Shown here piece by piece: positions 1-5,454 of a stretch of 21,951 nt of DNA (position 1 is its first letter; every line of letters begins with the position of its first letter). The notes beneath the pieces were generated by a model. The model did no database searches, was not told the DNA's origin, and worked only from the letters and a program-made list of their open reading frames with translations. The position numbers and the translations under genes are program-made. Source of the stretch: a virus; the IMG/VR virus record IMGVR_UViG_3300009160_000191, positions 1-21,951 of that record, one strand, 5' to 3'.

Positions 1-530
1 ATAGCCAGAAAGTGACCTTTTCCCCCCCACCCCCACCGCTTTTATGAGGGGTATGTCACACAATTTTTTGCTGGAAATTAAGGAATAACAACAAAGGACG
101 TCTTTAAGATGGTATGTCTTGGCAGAAACAAACCTACCTAACGATTCCATTTATAAATATATAGACTAAATAGAAACCAAATAGGATTATATCTAAAGAC
201 TTGTAGGTAATATAGATTAACATTGAGTATAGTTCGTGCAACAATAGGACCAAACCCGATAATAAACAGTATTGTTTAAATTATCTTACTAACCATTAAG
301 GTTGTAGCTTCTCGTTTATCTAGTCTAGATGTAATGCACTACTTCACATCCCCAGTGGTCTGATCCCCGATACTGTTACTTGATCTCATCCGAGAGCAAC
401 TGTTAAGGAGAATCCACCGATTCAACACGGTTATCCCTATCTGTCAGCTACTACATTTAGGAGGGCTGGGTCATAGCCCCGTATCAGTAATATAAGCGAT
501 AAATAATTTTAAGTCAAGGTAAGGATGCTA
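1..530. other. Non-coding region with several short inverted repeats
   Basis: No reading frame of credible length starts or ends here on either strand. What can be seen: a C-rich run at 22-37 enclosed by nested complementary arms (GTGAC 12-16 with GTCAC 55-59; ACCCC 29-33 with GGGGT 48-52); a perfect 6-bp palindrome around a GTAT loop (263-278); a 5-bp hairpin GAATC/GATTC (410-423); and GGGCT/AGCCC with a 7-nt loop (463-479). No tRNA arm pattern was recognised on either strand. A regulatory region, a structured small RNA or an intergenomic junction would all fit; the sequence does not decide. One frame is open from the left edge to a stop at 45-47, too short to call a gene. Confidence 0.5.
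263..278. repeat. Perfect 6-bp inverted repeat, hairpin or operator-like
   Basis: TAAACA at 263-268 and TGTTTA at 273-278 are exact reverse complements around a GTAT loop. It lies in the gene-free leader about 250 bases upstream of the strong promoter. It could be a protein-binding palindrome, but no second copy was found by eye, so its role is unknown. Confidence 0.35.
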
Positions 531-559
531 TTGACATAGATATCTTAGTGATATATATT
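531..559 (+). promoter_or_regulatory. Near-consensus sigma70 promoter for the packaging/structural operon
   Basis: TTGACA at 531-536 is a perfect -35 hexamer. A 17-bp spacer separates it from TATATT at 554-559, a 5/6 match to the -10 hexamer. It sits at the end of the gene-free region and immediately before the first gene of a long co-directional run, so it likely drives that run with host RNA polymerase. The standard geometry puts +1 at about 566, which is the A of an in-frame ATG of the first gene. Confidence 0.7.
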
Positions 560-565
560 ATGCGT

Positions 566-823
566 ATGAAATATAACACTGCTAAAGAATGGATGCATGA
601 CATGTTTAAAGTGTTTGGCCCATGTGAATACAAAGCAGAAGTTATTACCGATAAAGGTTCAGCAGTATTCAAGTCACCTAAATGGCGTGATGACCCACCT
701 AATCTAAAAGCATATAAAGCTATTGATTGTATATTGCCAGAATTTTTAAGAACTAAGAAACCACAGGCAAAAGATAAAAAGAAGTTAGTCCAACAAATAA
801 CCAAGTATAAGGAGAATGTATGA
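566..823 (+). CDS. Hypothetical protein, first gene of the operon, possibly leaderless
   Basis: The product is unrecognised, about 85 residues from this start, and lysine-rich towards its C-terminus (TKKPQAKDKKK), with an aromatic/acidic N-terminal half (EWMHDMF, WRDD). The frame is open from a GTG at 548, with ATGs at 560, 566, 593 and 602. No Shine-Dalgarno lies before 548, 560 or 566. The promoter ending at 559 would place the first transcribed base at 566, so a start upstream of it cannot be used on that transcript. ATG 566 (leaderless) is therefore preferred; 593, preceded by a weak AAAGAA, is the alternative. It overlaps the next gene by an ATGA junction at 820-823. Function unknown. 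Confidence 0.6.
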   Translation: MKYNTAKEWMHDMFKVFGPCEYKAEVITDKGSAVFKSPKWRDDPPNLKAYKAIDCILPEFLRTKKPQAKDKKKLVQQITKYKENV

Positions 824-999
824 GTAGCGAATTAAAACCATTCCTAGTAAGACTAACACCAGAGAGTGTAGAGTTATTAGATAAAGCATCAAAGCAACTC
901 AAAAGACACAAGGCAGTTATTATTAACCAACTTATTAATCAATACCTATCTGATAGTTTAAATGACATCAATGAGAGATTAAATAAGCTAAGCGCATGA
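820..999 (+). CDS. Small ribbon-helix-helix (CopG/Arc-like) protein
   Basis: A 59-residue protein starting MSSELKPFLVRLTPESVELL and ending LNKLSA. A short basic beta strand (KPFLVRL) is followed by a helix (TPESVELLDKASKQL), a turn and a second helix (KAVIINQLINQYL). This is the pattern of CopG/MetJ/Arc ribbon-helix-helix DNA-binding proteins, which act as dimers with the strand in the major groove. AAGGAG at 809-814 sits 5 nt before the ATG. It overlaps the upstream gene by ATGA and the RusA gene by 4 nt, so translation is probably coupled. A transcriptional regulator of phage genes is likely; the target site is not evident. Assignment is by fold pattern only. Confidence 0.65.
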   Translation: MSSELKPFLVRLTPESVELLDKASKQLKRHKAVIINQLINQYLSDSLNDINERLNKLSA

Positions 1000-1340
1000 T
1001 ATTAGAACTTCCATACCCACCATCAGTTAATACCTACTGGAGAGCAAATGGCAAAAGAAGATTTATATCGAAAGAGGGCATGCTTTTTAAAACAGCAGTC
1101 CAGGCAATTTGTATGCGCGATAAAGTGTCATCATTTGGTGATAGTCGTCTTAATGTGTATATTAATATTCATCCACGTAGCAAGCGAAGATTTGATTTGG
1201 ACAATTGTTTAAAGGCTATTTTAGATGCTATGATGGCAGCCGGTGTATATGACGATGACTCACAGATAGATCAGTTATCTATTAACAGAGTTGAGCCATG
1301 TGTAGGCGGTAAAACAATGGTGGTGATTAGTGAAATCTAA
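996..1340 (+). CDS. rusA: RusA-family Holliday junction resolvase
   Basis: The 114-residue product matches RusA endodeoxyribonucleases in length and motifs. It has an N-terminal PYPPSVNTYWR block (residues 6-16), FDLDNCLKAILDAM (66-79) carrying the acidic pair D67/D69, and YDDDSQI (85-91) supplying the third conserved aspartate. RusA dimers cut four-way junctions symmetrically. In phages they resolve recombination and replication branches so that concatemers can be packaged. The gene overlaps the RHH gene before it by 4 nt and the zinc-ribbon gene after it by 11 nt. Its place just upstream of an SSB-like protein and the terminase genes fits DNA processing before packaging. The catalytic residues appear intact. 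Confidence 0.92.
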   Translation: MILELPYPPSVNTYWRANGKRRFISKEGMLFKTAVQAICMRDKVSSFGDSRLNVYINIHPRSKRRFDLDNCLKAILDAMMAAGVYDDDSQIDQLSINRVEPCVGGKTMVVISEI

Positions 1341-1521
1341 ACCAGAAGTTACTTTTGAAGAAGCACCCGTTGGAGAGTTTGGCCACAGATTTTGTTCTAC
1401 ATGTTACGCCCATGTTAAAAGTGATGGTGGCATGTGGAAGGTATCACCGAAGAAAACAAACAGACGCTGGATCTGCGCTAGGTGTCTAGAAAAAAGAGTT
1501 AAAGGCGCAGCAGTTAAATAG
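1330..1521 (+). CDS. Small zinc-ribbon protein
   Basis: A 63-residue basic protein with two CxxC knuckles, C22/C25 and C49/C52, about 24 residues apart. That is the arrangement of a single structural zinc ribbon. An aromatic/basic stretch lies between the pairs (GGMWKVSPKKTNRRW). It starts with GTG at 1330 inside the 3' end of the rusA-like gene; GGTGG lies just upstream as a weak ribosome-binding site. Such small zinc-ribbon proteins next to phage recombination genes may bind nucleic acid or a partner protein, but no specific family was recognised. Confidence 0.6.
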   Translation: MKSKPEVTFEEAPVGEFGHRFCSTCYAHVKSDGGMWKVSPKKTNRRWICARCLEKRVKGAAVK

Positions 1522-1530
1522 GAGATTAGC

Positions 1531-1794
1531 ATGGCGGAACAAAAACCAAGAAAACCAGGAACAGGCGTTGCGTTTAAGAATGAAAAGAAAACAGAAGATT
1601 GGCATCCAGAGTGGACTGGTGAATTTGCAGACCTTGATGGCAATTTATATTATCTTAATGTTAAAGAAGCAGTGGGCCAACATAGTGGCACACCATATCG
1701 TCAAGTAAGCATTAAACCAAAAGTAGCAAGAGCTGCGCCAGTTAATGCAGTGCAACCTACATTTGATGACTTACCAGACGACTTACCATTCTAA
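1531..1794 (+). CDS. SSB-like protein with acidic C-terminal tail
   Basis: The 87-residue product has a small core (about residues 11-65: GVAFKNEKKTEDWHPEWTGE, then DGNLYYLNVK and YRQVSIKP) that looks beta-rich. A flexible Ala/Pro/Val linker leads to the acidic tail FDDLPDDLPF (78-87). That end closely resembles the SSB C-terminal tip (E. coli ends DDDIPF), which recruits replication and repair enzymes. The xLFKNEKK...HPxxTG type of N-terminus occurs in small phage/plasmid proteins thought to be OB-fold-like; this is recollection, not a search result. GGAG at 1522-1525 precedes the ATG. It lies between the resolvase and the terminase small subunit, to which it is joined by a TAATG overlap. 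A single-stranded DNA-binding role is an inference. Confidence 0.55.
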   Translation: MAEQKPRKPGTGVAFKNEKKTEDWHPEWTGEFADLDGNLYYLNVKEAVGQHSGTPYRQVSIKPKVARAAPVNAVQPTFDDLPDDLPF

Positions 1795-2282
1795 TGACAG
1801 ATGAAGTCAAAACCAAAAAGCCCATTCCTTCACTTGCTGGCTATGGTGGTGTCCGTAGCCTTCAAAAGAAGCTTGAGCGCTCGACTACGTTACAGCAGAA
1901 TCGTGAGGCTGTTAGCTATTCTCTTTTATGTTTGGCGAATACAAAGCTTACTGATGTTATGGAGTGGGACGACCAAGGCAATATTAAAGTTAAACCGAGC
2001 AAGGATATACCGGAACACGCCTTGCAAGCTATTAAGAGCATTAAGTCTAATACTAAGACGGATAAAGAGGGTAATAGCTACACAACTCTTGATATAGAAT
2101 TGTGGGATAAAGTTGGTGTATTACGTATACTTGCCAAAGCTTCTGGTTTGTTAGATAATCCGGAAGAATCAGATAAACCAAGCGTATTAGGTATTAACAT
2201 ACGCGCACCAGAGATTATAGATCATGGCGAAACAACAGAAGCAACAGAAACAACAGGATCAGATCAACCAACTTCTGAGTGA
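1794..2282 (+). CDS. Terminase small subunit
   Basis: The 162-residue product has the layout of phage small terminases that recognise the packaging site and feed DNA to the large subunit. After a basic N-terminus, LTDVMEWDDQGNIKVKPSKD gives way to HALQAIKSIKSN, then a beta pair (SYTTLDIELWDK) and a helix GVLRILAKASGLL, the block typical of Terminase_2/XtmA-type subunits. The C-terminus is acidic and Thr/Glu-rich; part of it is written in a 9-nt tandem repeat that also encodes the start of the next gene. It lies two genes upstream of the large subunit, as expected. The start ATG overlaps the preceding stop (TAATG). Confidence 0.8.
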   Translation: MTDEVKTKKPIPSLAGYGGVRSLQKKLERSTTLQQNREAVSYSLLCLANTKLTDVMEWDDQGNIKVKPSKDIPEHALQAIKSIKSNTKTDKEGNSYTTLDIELWDKVGVLRILAKASGLLDNPEESDKPSVLGINIRAPEIIDHGETTEATETTGSDQPTSE

Positions 2283-2532
2283 AAGACAAATTACTCATGG
2301 TAGTTATCTAGGTAAAGCTATGCTTATCCAAGATATAAAATCTTATATAAGGGATTTTGGATCATGGAAATCAATGGATCCAGATATGCAAGAATCTTTA
2401 GATATGATTGTAACAAAAATGGCTAGAATAATTATTGGTGATCCGCATCACCATGATAATTGGATTGACATTGCGGGCTATGCAATGTTAGTAGCAAATC
2501 GTTTACAACTAGAGGAGAAAGGTAATGAGTGA
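2224..2532 (+). CDS. DUF6378-type phage protein
   Basis: The 102-residue product carries the recurrent phage block SERQITHGSYLGKA (19-32), a helix ending SLDMIVTKMARIIIGDPHHHD (58-78) and WIDIAGYAML (80-89). This matches, from memory, the family annotated DUF6378, usually placed among phage nucleotide or DNA-metabolism genes; its biochemical role is not established. The histidine/aspartate cluster GDPHHHD suggests a metal site, as in all-alpha NTP pyrophosphatase-like folds, but that is inference. No downstream in-frame ATG exists before the conserved block, so the start inside the terminase gene (a 59-nt overlap) is kept. The N-terminus is a Lys/Gln low-complexity run. Confidence 0.7.
   Translation: MAKQQKQQKQQDQINQLLSERQITHGSYLGKAMLIQDIKSYIRDFGSWKSMDPDMQESLDMIVTKMARIIIGDPHHHDNWIDIAGYAMLVANRLQLEEKGNE
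2229..2255 (+). repeat. Three 9-nt tandem repeats, dual-coding
   Basis: GAAACAACA, GAAGCAACA and GAAACAACA follow one another directly, one base differing in the middle copy. In the terminase small-subunit frame they read ETT-EAT-ETT. In the overlapping DUF6378-type frame they read (KQQ)3. Because the unit is a multiple of three, copy-number change would lengthen or shorten both low-complexity tails without breaking either frame. Confidence 0.85.
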
Positions 2533-2683
2533 TTTAGAGCAACGTATTCAAAAGTTACGAGATGCTTATGCATTAAATAACATTTACCAAACGGAAGCAC
2601 TGCAAATCATTGATGCACTTCAAGCACAACTTAACGTTCTTAATCAGTTATTGATGCTTGAGATTAAAGATATAGATGGCTAA
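2525..2683 (+). CDS. Small helical/coiled-coil hypothetical protein
   Basis: A 52-residue product, MSDLEQRIQKL...IKDIDG, is almost entirely predicted helix with leucines and isoleucines at heptad-like spacing (LEQRIQKLRDAYAL, then ALQIIDALQAQLNVLNQLLML). A short dimeric coiled coil is likely. GAGGAGAAAGG just upstream is a good ribosome-binding region. Its start overlaps the preceding stop (AATGAGTGA) and its end overlaps the large terminase start by 8 nt, so it is wedged between the terminase subunits and probably co-translated with the motor. A terminase accessory role is possible but unproven. Confidence 0.6.
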   Translation: MSDLEQRIQKLRDAYALNNIYQTEALQIIDALQAQLNVLNQLLMLEIKDIDG

Positions 2684-4229
2684 TAAAAAAGAAACATCTC
2701 AGAAAGCCATTCACGGCCCTGGGATTGATTTAGATTTTAGCACCGCACCAACAACATGGAACTTCTTACAGTCAGATGCATTCGTGCGTGGACTGATGGG
2801 TCCTGTTGGCTCTGGTAAATCCTATGCATGTGCCGCAGAGATTATGATGCGAGCAGTAAGACAAAAGCCATCTCCAGTAGATGGTATTCGTTATACACGA
2901 TTTGTCATTGTTCGTAACTCATATCCAGAATTAAAAACAACAACGATTAAAACATGGCAAGATTTATTTCCAGAGAATACTTTTGGACCAATGTTATACA
3001 CTCCCCCTATTACTCATCATATCCGTTTGCCATCTCGTGGTGAAGCAGCGGGTATTGATTGCGAAGTTATATTTTTAGCATTAGATCAACCTAAAGACGT
3101 AAGAAAACTTTTATCACTTGAATTGACTGGAGCGTGGGTAAATGAAGCTCGTGAACTTCCTAAAGCAGTTATTGACGGACTTACGCATCGTGTGGGTAGA
3201 TATCCGACTCAACGTGATGGAGGACCTACTTGGCATGGCGTGTGGATGGATACTAATCCAATGGATGATGACCACTGGTGGTATCGATTAGCTGAGAAGG
3301 ATAAACTTAATGGCAAGTATGCATGGCAATTCTTTAAACAACCTGGCGGTGTTATAGAAGTATCACCCGGTGATCTACCAGAGAATCCAGAAGCTAACGA
3401 TCATATATTTTCTGGCGGCCGTTGGTGGAAAATAAATAACAAAGCAGAAAACGTAGGAAATCTACCAGCCGGATACTATATGCAAATGCTTGGCGGTAAG
3501 AATTTAGATTGGATTAAATGTTACGCAGAAGGTAAATATACATACGTTCAAGAAGGTAGACCCGTATGGCCAGAGTATGATGACAGTGCCATGAGTGGTG
3601 AAGTTGAATACGACCCAGAGTTACCATTACAAGTTGGTTTAGACTTTGGTTTGACTCCAGCCGCAGTTGTTGGACAAAGATTAAACAATGGACGATGGAT
3701 TATCTTAGATGAGATTGTTACATTTGATATGGGACTAGAAAGATTTGGTCAGCAGTTATTAGCAGAGCTTAATGCTAGATACCCTAAAGCACAAATGCTA
3801 ATGTGGGGAGATCCAGCGGGTATGCAACGAGATGCTATTTACGAAGTGACCGCATTTGATTACTTACGCACATTGGGATTAAGAGCGCAACCTACACCAT
3901 CTAATGATTTTAAAGTAAGACGAGAAGCAGCAGCTGCACCTATGCAAAGACTTATTATGGGCAAGCCTGGACTTATGATTGCAACTAAATGCAAGATGAT
4001 ACGTAAGTCATTAGCGGGCGGCTATCATTTCAAACGTGTAGCAGTAGGTGCTGGACAAGAACGATTTAAAGATGCACCAAACAAAAACGAACACTCTCAC
4101 GTAGGTGATGCATTTGGATACTTACTTCTTGGCGGAGGAGAACATAAACGACTAACCAAGAGTCCATTATCAGCATCAACTATAATTGCACAAACTGTAG
4201 CAAGTAATGACTTCAACATATTCGATTAA
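2676..4229 (+). CDS. Terminase large subunit (packaging ATPase/nuclease)
   Basis: The 517-residue product contains both enzymatic halves of a DNA packaging motor. The ATPase half has a Walker A loop GPVGSGKS (42-49), a Walker B-like strand TGAWVNEARE (151-160), which has N-E where the textbook motif has D-E, as in many T7-type relatives, and a coupling segment MDTNP (191-195). The nuclease half has the RNase H-like acidic residues in GLDFG (D323), WGDPAG (D379) and HVGDAFGY (D478). It docks on the portal, translocates DNA into the prohead and cuts concatemers. The 3' end overlaps the next gene by 23 nt. The length is normal and no key residue appears missing. Confidence 0.95.
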   Translation: MANKKETSQKAIHGPGIDLDFSTAPTTWNFLQSDAFVRGLMGPVGSGKSYACAAEIMMRAVRQKPSPVDGIRYTRFVIVRNSYPELKTTTIKTWQDLFPENTFGPMLYTPPITHHIRLPSRGEAAGIDCEVIFLALDQPKDVRKLLSLELTGAWVNEARELPKAVIDGLTHRVGRYPTQRDGGPTWHGVWMDTNPMDDDHWWYRLAEKDKLNGKYAWQFFKQPGGVIEVSPGDLPENPEANDHIFSGGRWWKINNKAENVGNLPAGYYMQMLGGKNLDWIKCYAEGKYTYVQEGRPVWPEYDDSAMSGEVEYDPELPLQVGLDFGLTPAAVVGQRLNNGRWIILDEIVTFDMGLERFGQQLLAELNARYPKAQMLMWGDPAGMQRDAIYEVTAFDYLRTLGLRAQPTPSNDFKVRREAAAAPMQRLIMGKPGLMIATKCKMIRKSLAGGYHFKRVAVGAGQERFKDAPNKNEHSHVGDAFGYLLLGGGEHKRLTKSPLSASTIIAQTVASNDFNIFD

Positions 4230-4701
4230 CCCAGAAGTATTAGAAAACTTACCACACGTAAAAGGTTCATACTTTTTACCATTTCACGTAGATCATTTAG
4301 ATGAATTAGATAATCTTGATGAATATATACAATCTTTCGGGCTAGAAGGATTTAAAGCTCAAATTGCTGGACAAGCAACACGTGGTCCAGTCATTACAGC
4401 ATTTCTTTATGGTAAGCCAGTAGCAATATTTGGATGTGGATTACTATGGAATGGAGTGGCAGAAGTATGGTCTTTGCTGTCAGAGCAATCTAAGCGATAT
4501 CCAATGACCATGATTCGCGCGTCAAAAGCCTTTTTCGATATCTGTTGGATAACATTTAACTTGCACAGATTGCAAATATCTGTTAAAACATCTGATAATG
4601 TTGCTATGCGCTTTGCTCTAGCGTTAAAGTTTGAGCCAGAGGGCATTATGGCTAAGTATAGTCCGGCACAGGAAGATTTTACTTTATTTAGGAGATTATA
4701 A
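4207..4701 (+). CDS. T7 gp13-like internal virion protein (GNAT-like fold)
   Basis: The 164-residue product resembles the T7 gp13/DUF2833 group, which shares the GNAT acetyltransferase fold. A core strand pair AVIFG-like (PVAIFGCGLLW), then EVWSLLSEQSKRYP, a helix ending in FNLHRLQISVKTSDN, and the closing ALALKFEPEGIM correspond to GNAT beta4-alpha4-beta5. In T7, gp13 is needed for virion morphogenesis and infectivity rather than proven acetylation. No Shine-Dalgarno is visible before ATG 4207, which lies inside the terminase gene, so initiation is probably coupled. In T7 this gene lies in the tail block; here it sits directly after the large terminase. An active acetyltransferase cannot be excluded. 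Confidence 0.65.
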   Translation: MTSTYSINPEVLENLPHVKGSYFLPFHVDHLDELDNLDEYIQSFGLEGFKAQIAGQATRGPVITAFLYGKPVAIFGCGLLWNGVAEVWSLLSEQSKRYPMTMIRASKAFFDICWITFNLHRLQISVKTSDNVAMRFALALKFEPEGIMAKYSPAQEDFTLFRRL

Positions 4702-4952
4702 TGGGTGGACTATTTGGCGGAGCGCCAGACACTTCTGCTGCCGAAGAAAGTTTGGCTATGCAACGTAAGCAGATGGCAGATGCAGAAGCAAAAGCATTAG
4801 AAGATAGACGCAATTTAGAAGAACAAATGGCTGGTAGACGTAGATCAAGAGCAGCAACTGGATCACGTGTGCTACTTTCAGAAGCAAGACTTAATCCAGA
4901 AACCGGCATTGAAACGCTAGGAACTGAAACCCCACCAACAGGAGGAATGTAA
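4701..4952 (+). CDS. Small low-complexity virion-type protein (gp6.7/7.3-like position)
   Basis: The 83-residue product begins MGGLFGGAPDTSAAEESLAM. It continues as a charged helix/coiled coil (about 16-46, rich in Ala, Glu, Lys and Gln), then a basic RRRSRAATGSRVLL segment and a flexible Thr/Gly/Pro tail. Small proteins with a Gly-rich head and an RRR...S-L-L segment are common just upstream of podovirus portals; T7 gp6.7 and gp7.3 occupy that place and are virion components. Similarity is in layout, not proven homology. It overlaps the preceding stop (TAATG) and is followed after 2 nt by a gene with a matching design. Confidence 0.5.
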   Translation: MGGLFGGAPDTSAAEESLAMQRKQMADAEAKALEDRRNLEEQMAGRRRSRAATGSRVLLSEARLNPETGIETLGTETPPTGGM

Positions 4953-4954
4953 TT

Positions 4955-5146
4955 ATGGGCGGACCATCATCACCACCACCAGCACCACCACCACCACCAA
5001 AAGATTTAGCACCAGAACGTAATATGGCAGCAGAATCAGCAGCAGCTAAACGTGCGCGCCAAAGACGATCATCATTAATTTCGTCAGTTGCTACTCCAGA
5101 TGCATTAGGATCTGATGCAACTTTAGGCACTGGGGAAGGTGTTTAA
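4955..5146 (+). CDS. Small proline-headed virion-type protein
   Basis: The 63-residue product starts MGGPSSPPPAPPPPPK, then has an Ala/Arg-rich helix (MAAESAAAKRARQRRSSL) and a Gly/Thr tail (DALGSDATLGTGEGV). It shares the design of its upstream neighbour: MGG head, helical basic centre, RRxS segment, flexible tail. The pair may therefore be diverged paralogues or belong to one small-virion-protein class; T7 gp7.3 has a comparable basic R-A-R-S C-terminal part. GGAGG at 4941-4945 sits 9 nt before the ATG. The proline run is encoded by CCA trinucleotide repeats. Confidence 0.5.
   Translation: MGGPSSPPPAPPPPPKDLAPERNMAAESAAAKRARQRRSSLISSVATPDALGSDATLGTGEGV
4973..4999 (+). repeat. CCA trinucleotide repeat (polyproline)
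   Basis: Nine consecutive triplets, (CCA)3-GCA-(CCA)5, encode PPPAPPPPP near the N-terminus of the small virion-type protein. Uniform codon use makes this a true nucleotide microsatellite, prone to in-frame length change. Confidence 0.8.
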
Positions 5147-5301
5147 TGAAACAAGATAAAATGCAAGCCAAAGTTAAAAAAGTAATGAAGGAATGGAAAT
5201 CTGGAACACTTCATTCTGGCAAAGGTGGGTCAGTAGTTAAATCACAAAAGCAAGCCGTTGCTATTGCAATGAGTGAAGCTGGAATGGCTAAGAAAAAATG
5301 A
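5146..5301 (+). CDS. 51-aa basic protein, DUF6496-type
   Basis: The product is MKQDKMQAKVKKVMKEWKSG followed by TLHSGKGGSVVKSQKQAVAI and a C-terminal GMAKKK. The block VMKEWKSGTLHSGKGG...VKSQKQAVAIAMSEAG is the signature of the small family annotated DUF6496, widespread in phage genomes and of unknown function (family recalled, not searched). The protein is strongly basic with a lysine tail, so nucleic-acid contact or a virion-internal role is plausible. It starts at a TAATG overlap with the previous gene and ends in an ATGA overlap with the next 51-aa gene. Confidence 0.7.
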   Translation: MKQDKMQAKVKKVMKEWKSGTLHSGKGGSVVKSQKQAVAIAMSEAGMAKKK

Positions 5302-5453
5302 AAGCTGGATTATATGCAAACATTCATGCCAAGCGTGAACGCATTGAAGCTGGCTCTAAAGAAAAGATGCGCAAACCTGGCTCGCCTGGCGCTCCTACTA
5401 ATGCTGCATTTATTAAATCTGCTAAAACAGCAATGAAACCTAAGAAGAAATAA
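5298..5453 (+). CDS. 51-aa basic conserved phage protein
   Basis: The product reads MKAGLYANIHAKRERIEAGS, then KEKMRKPGSPGAPTNAAF and a tail ending KTAMKPKKK. The GLYANIHAKRxRI...GSxExMRxPGxxGAPTxxxFxxSAKTA pattern recurs in many phages and metagenomic contigs as a conserved hypothetical; no function is known to me. It is very basic and lacks a hydrophobic core large enough for an enzyme, so a nucleic-acid or capsid-binding peptide is more likely. It has the same length and a similar Lys-rich end as its upstream neighbour, with which it overlaps by 4 nt. Confidence 0.65.
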   Translation: MKAGLYANIHAKRERIEAGSKEKMRKPGSPGAPTNAAFIKSAKTAMKPKKK

Positions 5454-5454
5454 T

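Noticed and set aside
1-47. Frame open from the left edge ending in a proline-rich tail at 45-47
   Set aside because: Only 14 codons are visible and they read through the C-tract; cannot be told from chance.
150-240. TATAGAC-type strings (also at 21241) as T7-like phage RNA polymerase promoters
   Set aside because: The shared part is only about seven AT-rich bases with no longer conserved flank, so no phage-specific promoter family can be claimed.
330-480. Possible tRNA or tRNA-like RNA
   Set aside because: Hairpins such as 463-479 resemble an anticodon arm in size, but no acceptor stem, T-arm (GTTCRA) or D-arm could be matched on either strand.
1801-2097. 98-aa + strand frame inside the terminase small subunit gene
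   Set aside because: Alternate-frame shadow; the terminase frame carries the recognisable motifs and couples to the preceding stop.
5293-5301. Six-A run at the junction of the two 51-aa genes as a -1 frameshift site
   Set aside because: A slip would fuse the two proteins, but the heptamer is G-AAA-AAA rather than a good slippery site, no downstream pseudoknot was seen, and ATGA overlap with normal reinitiation is enough.
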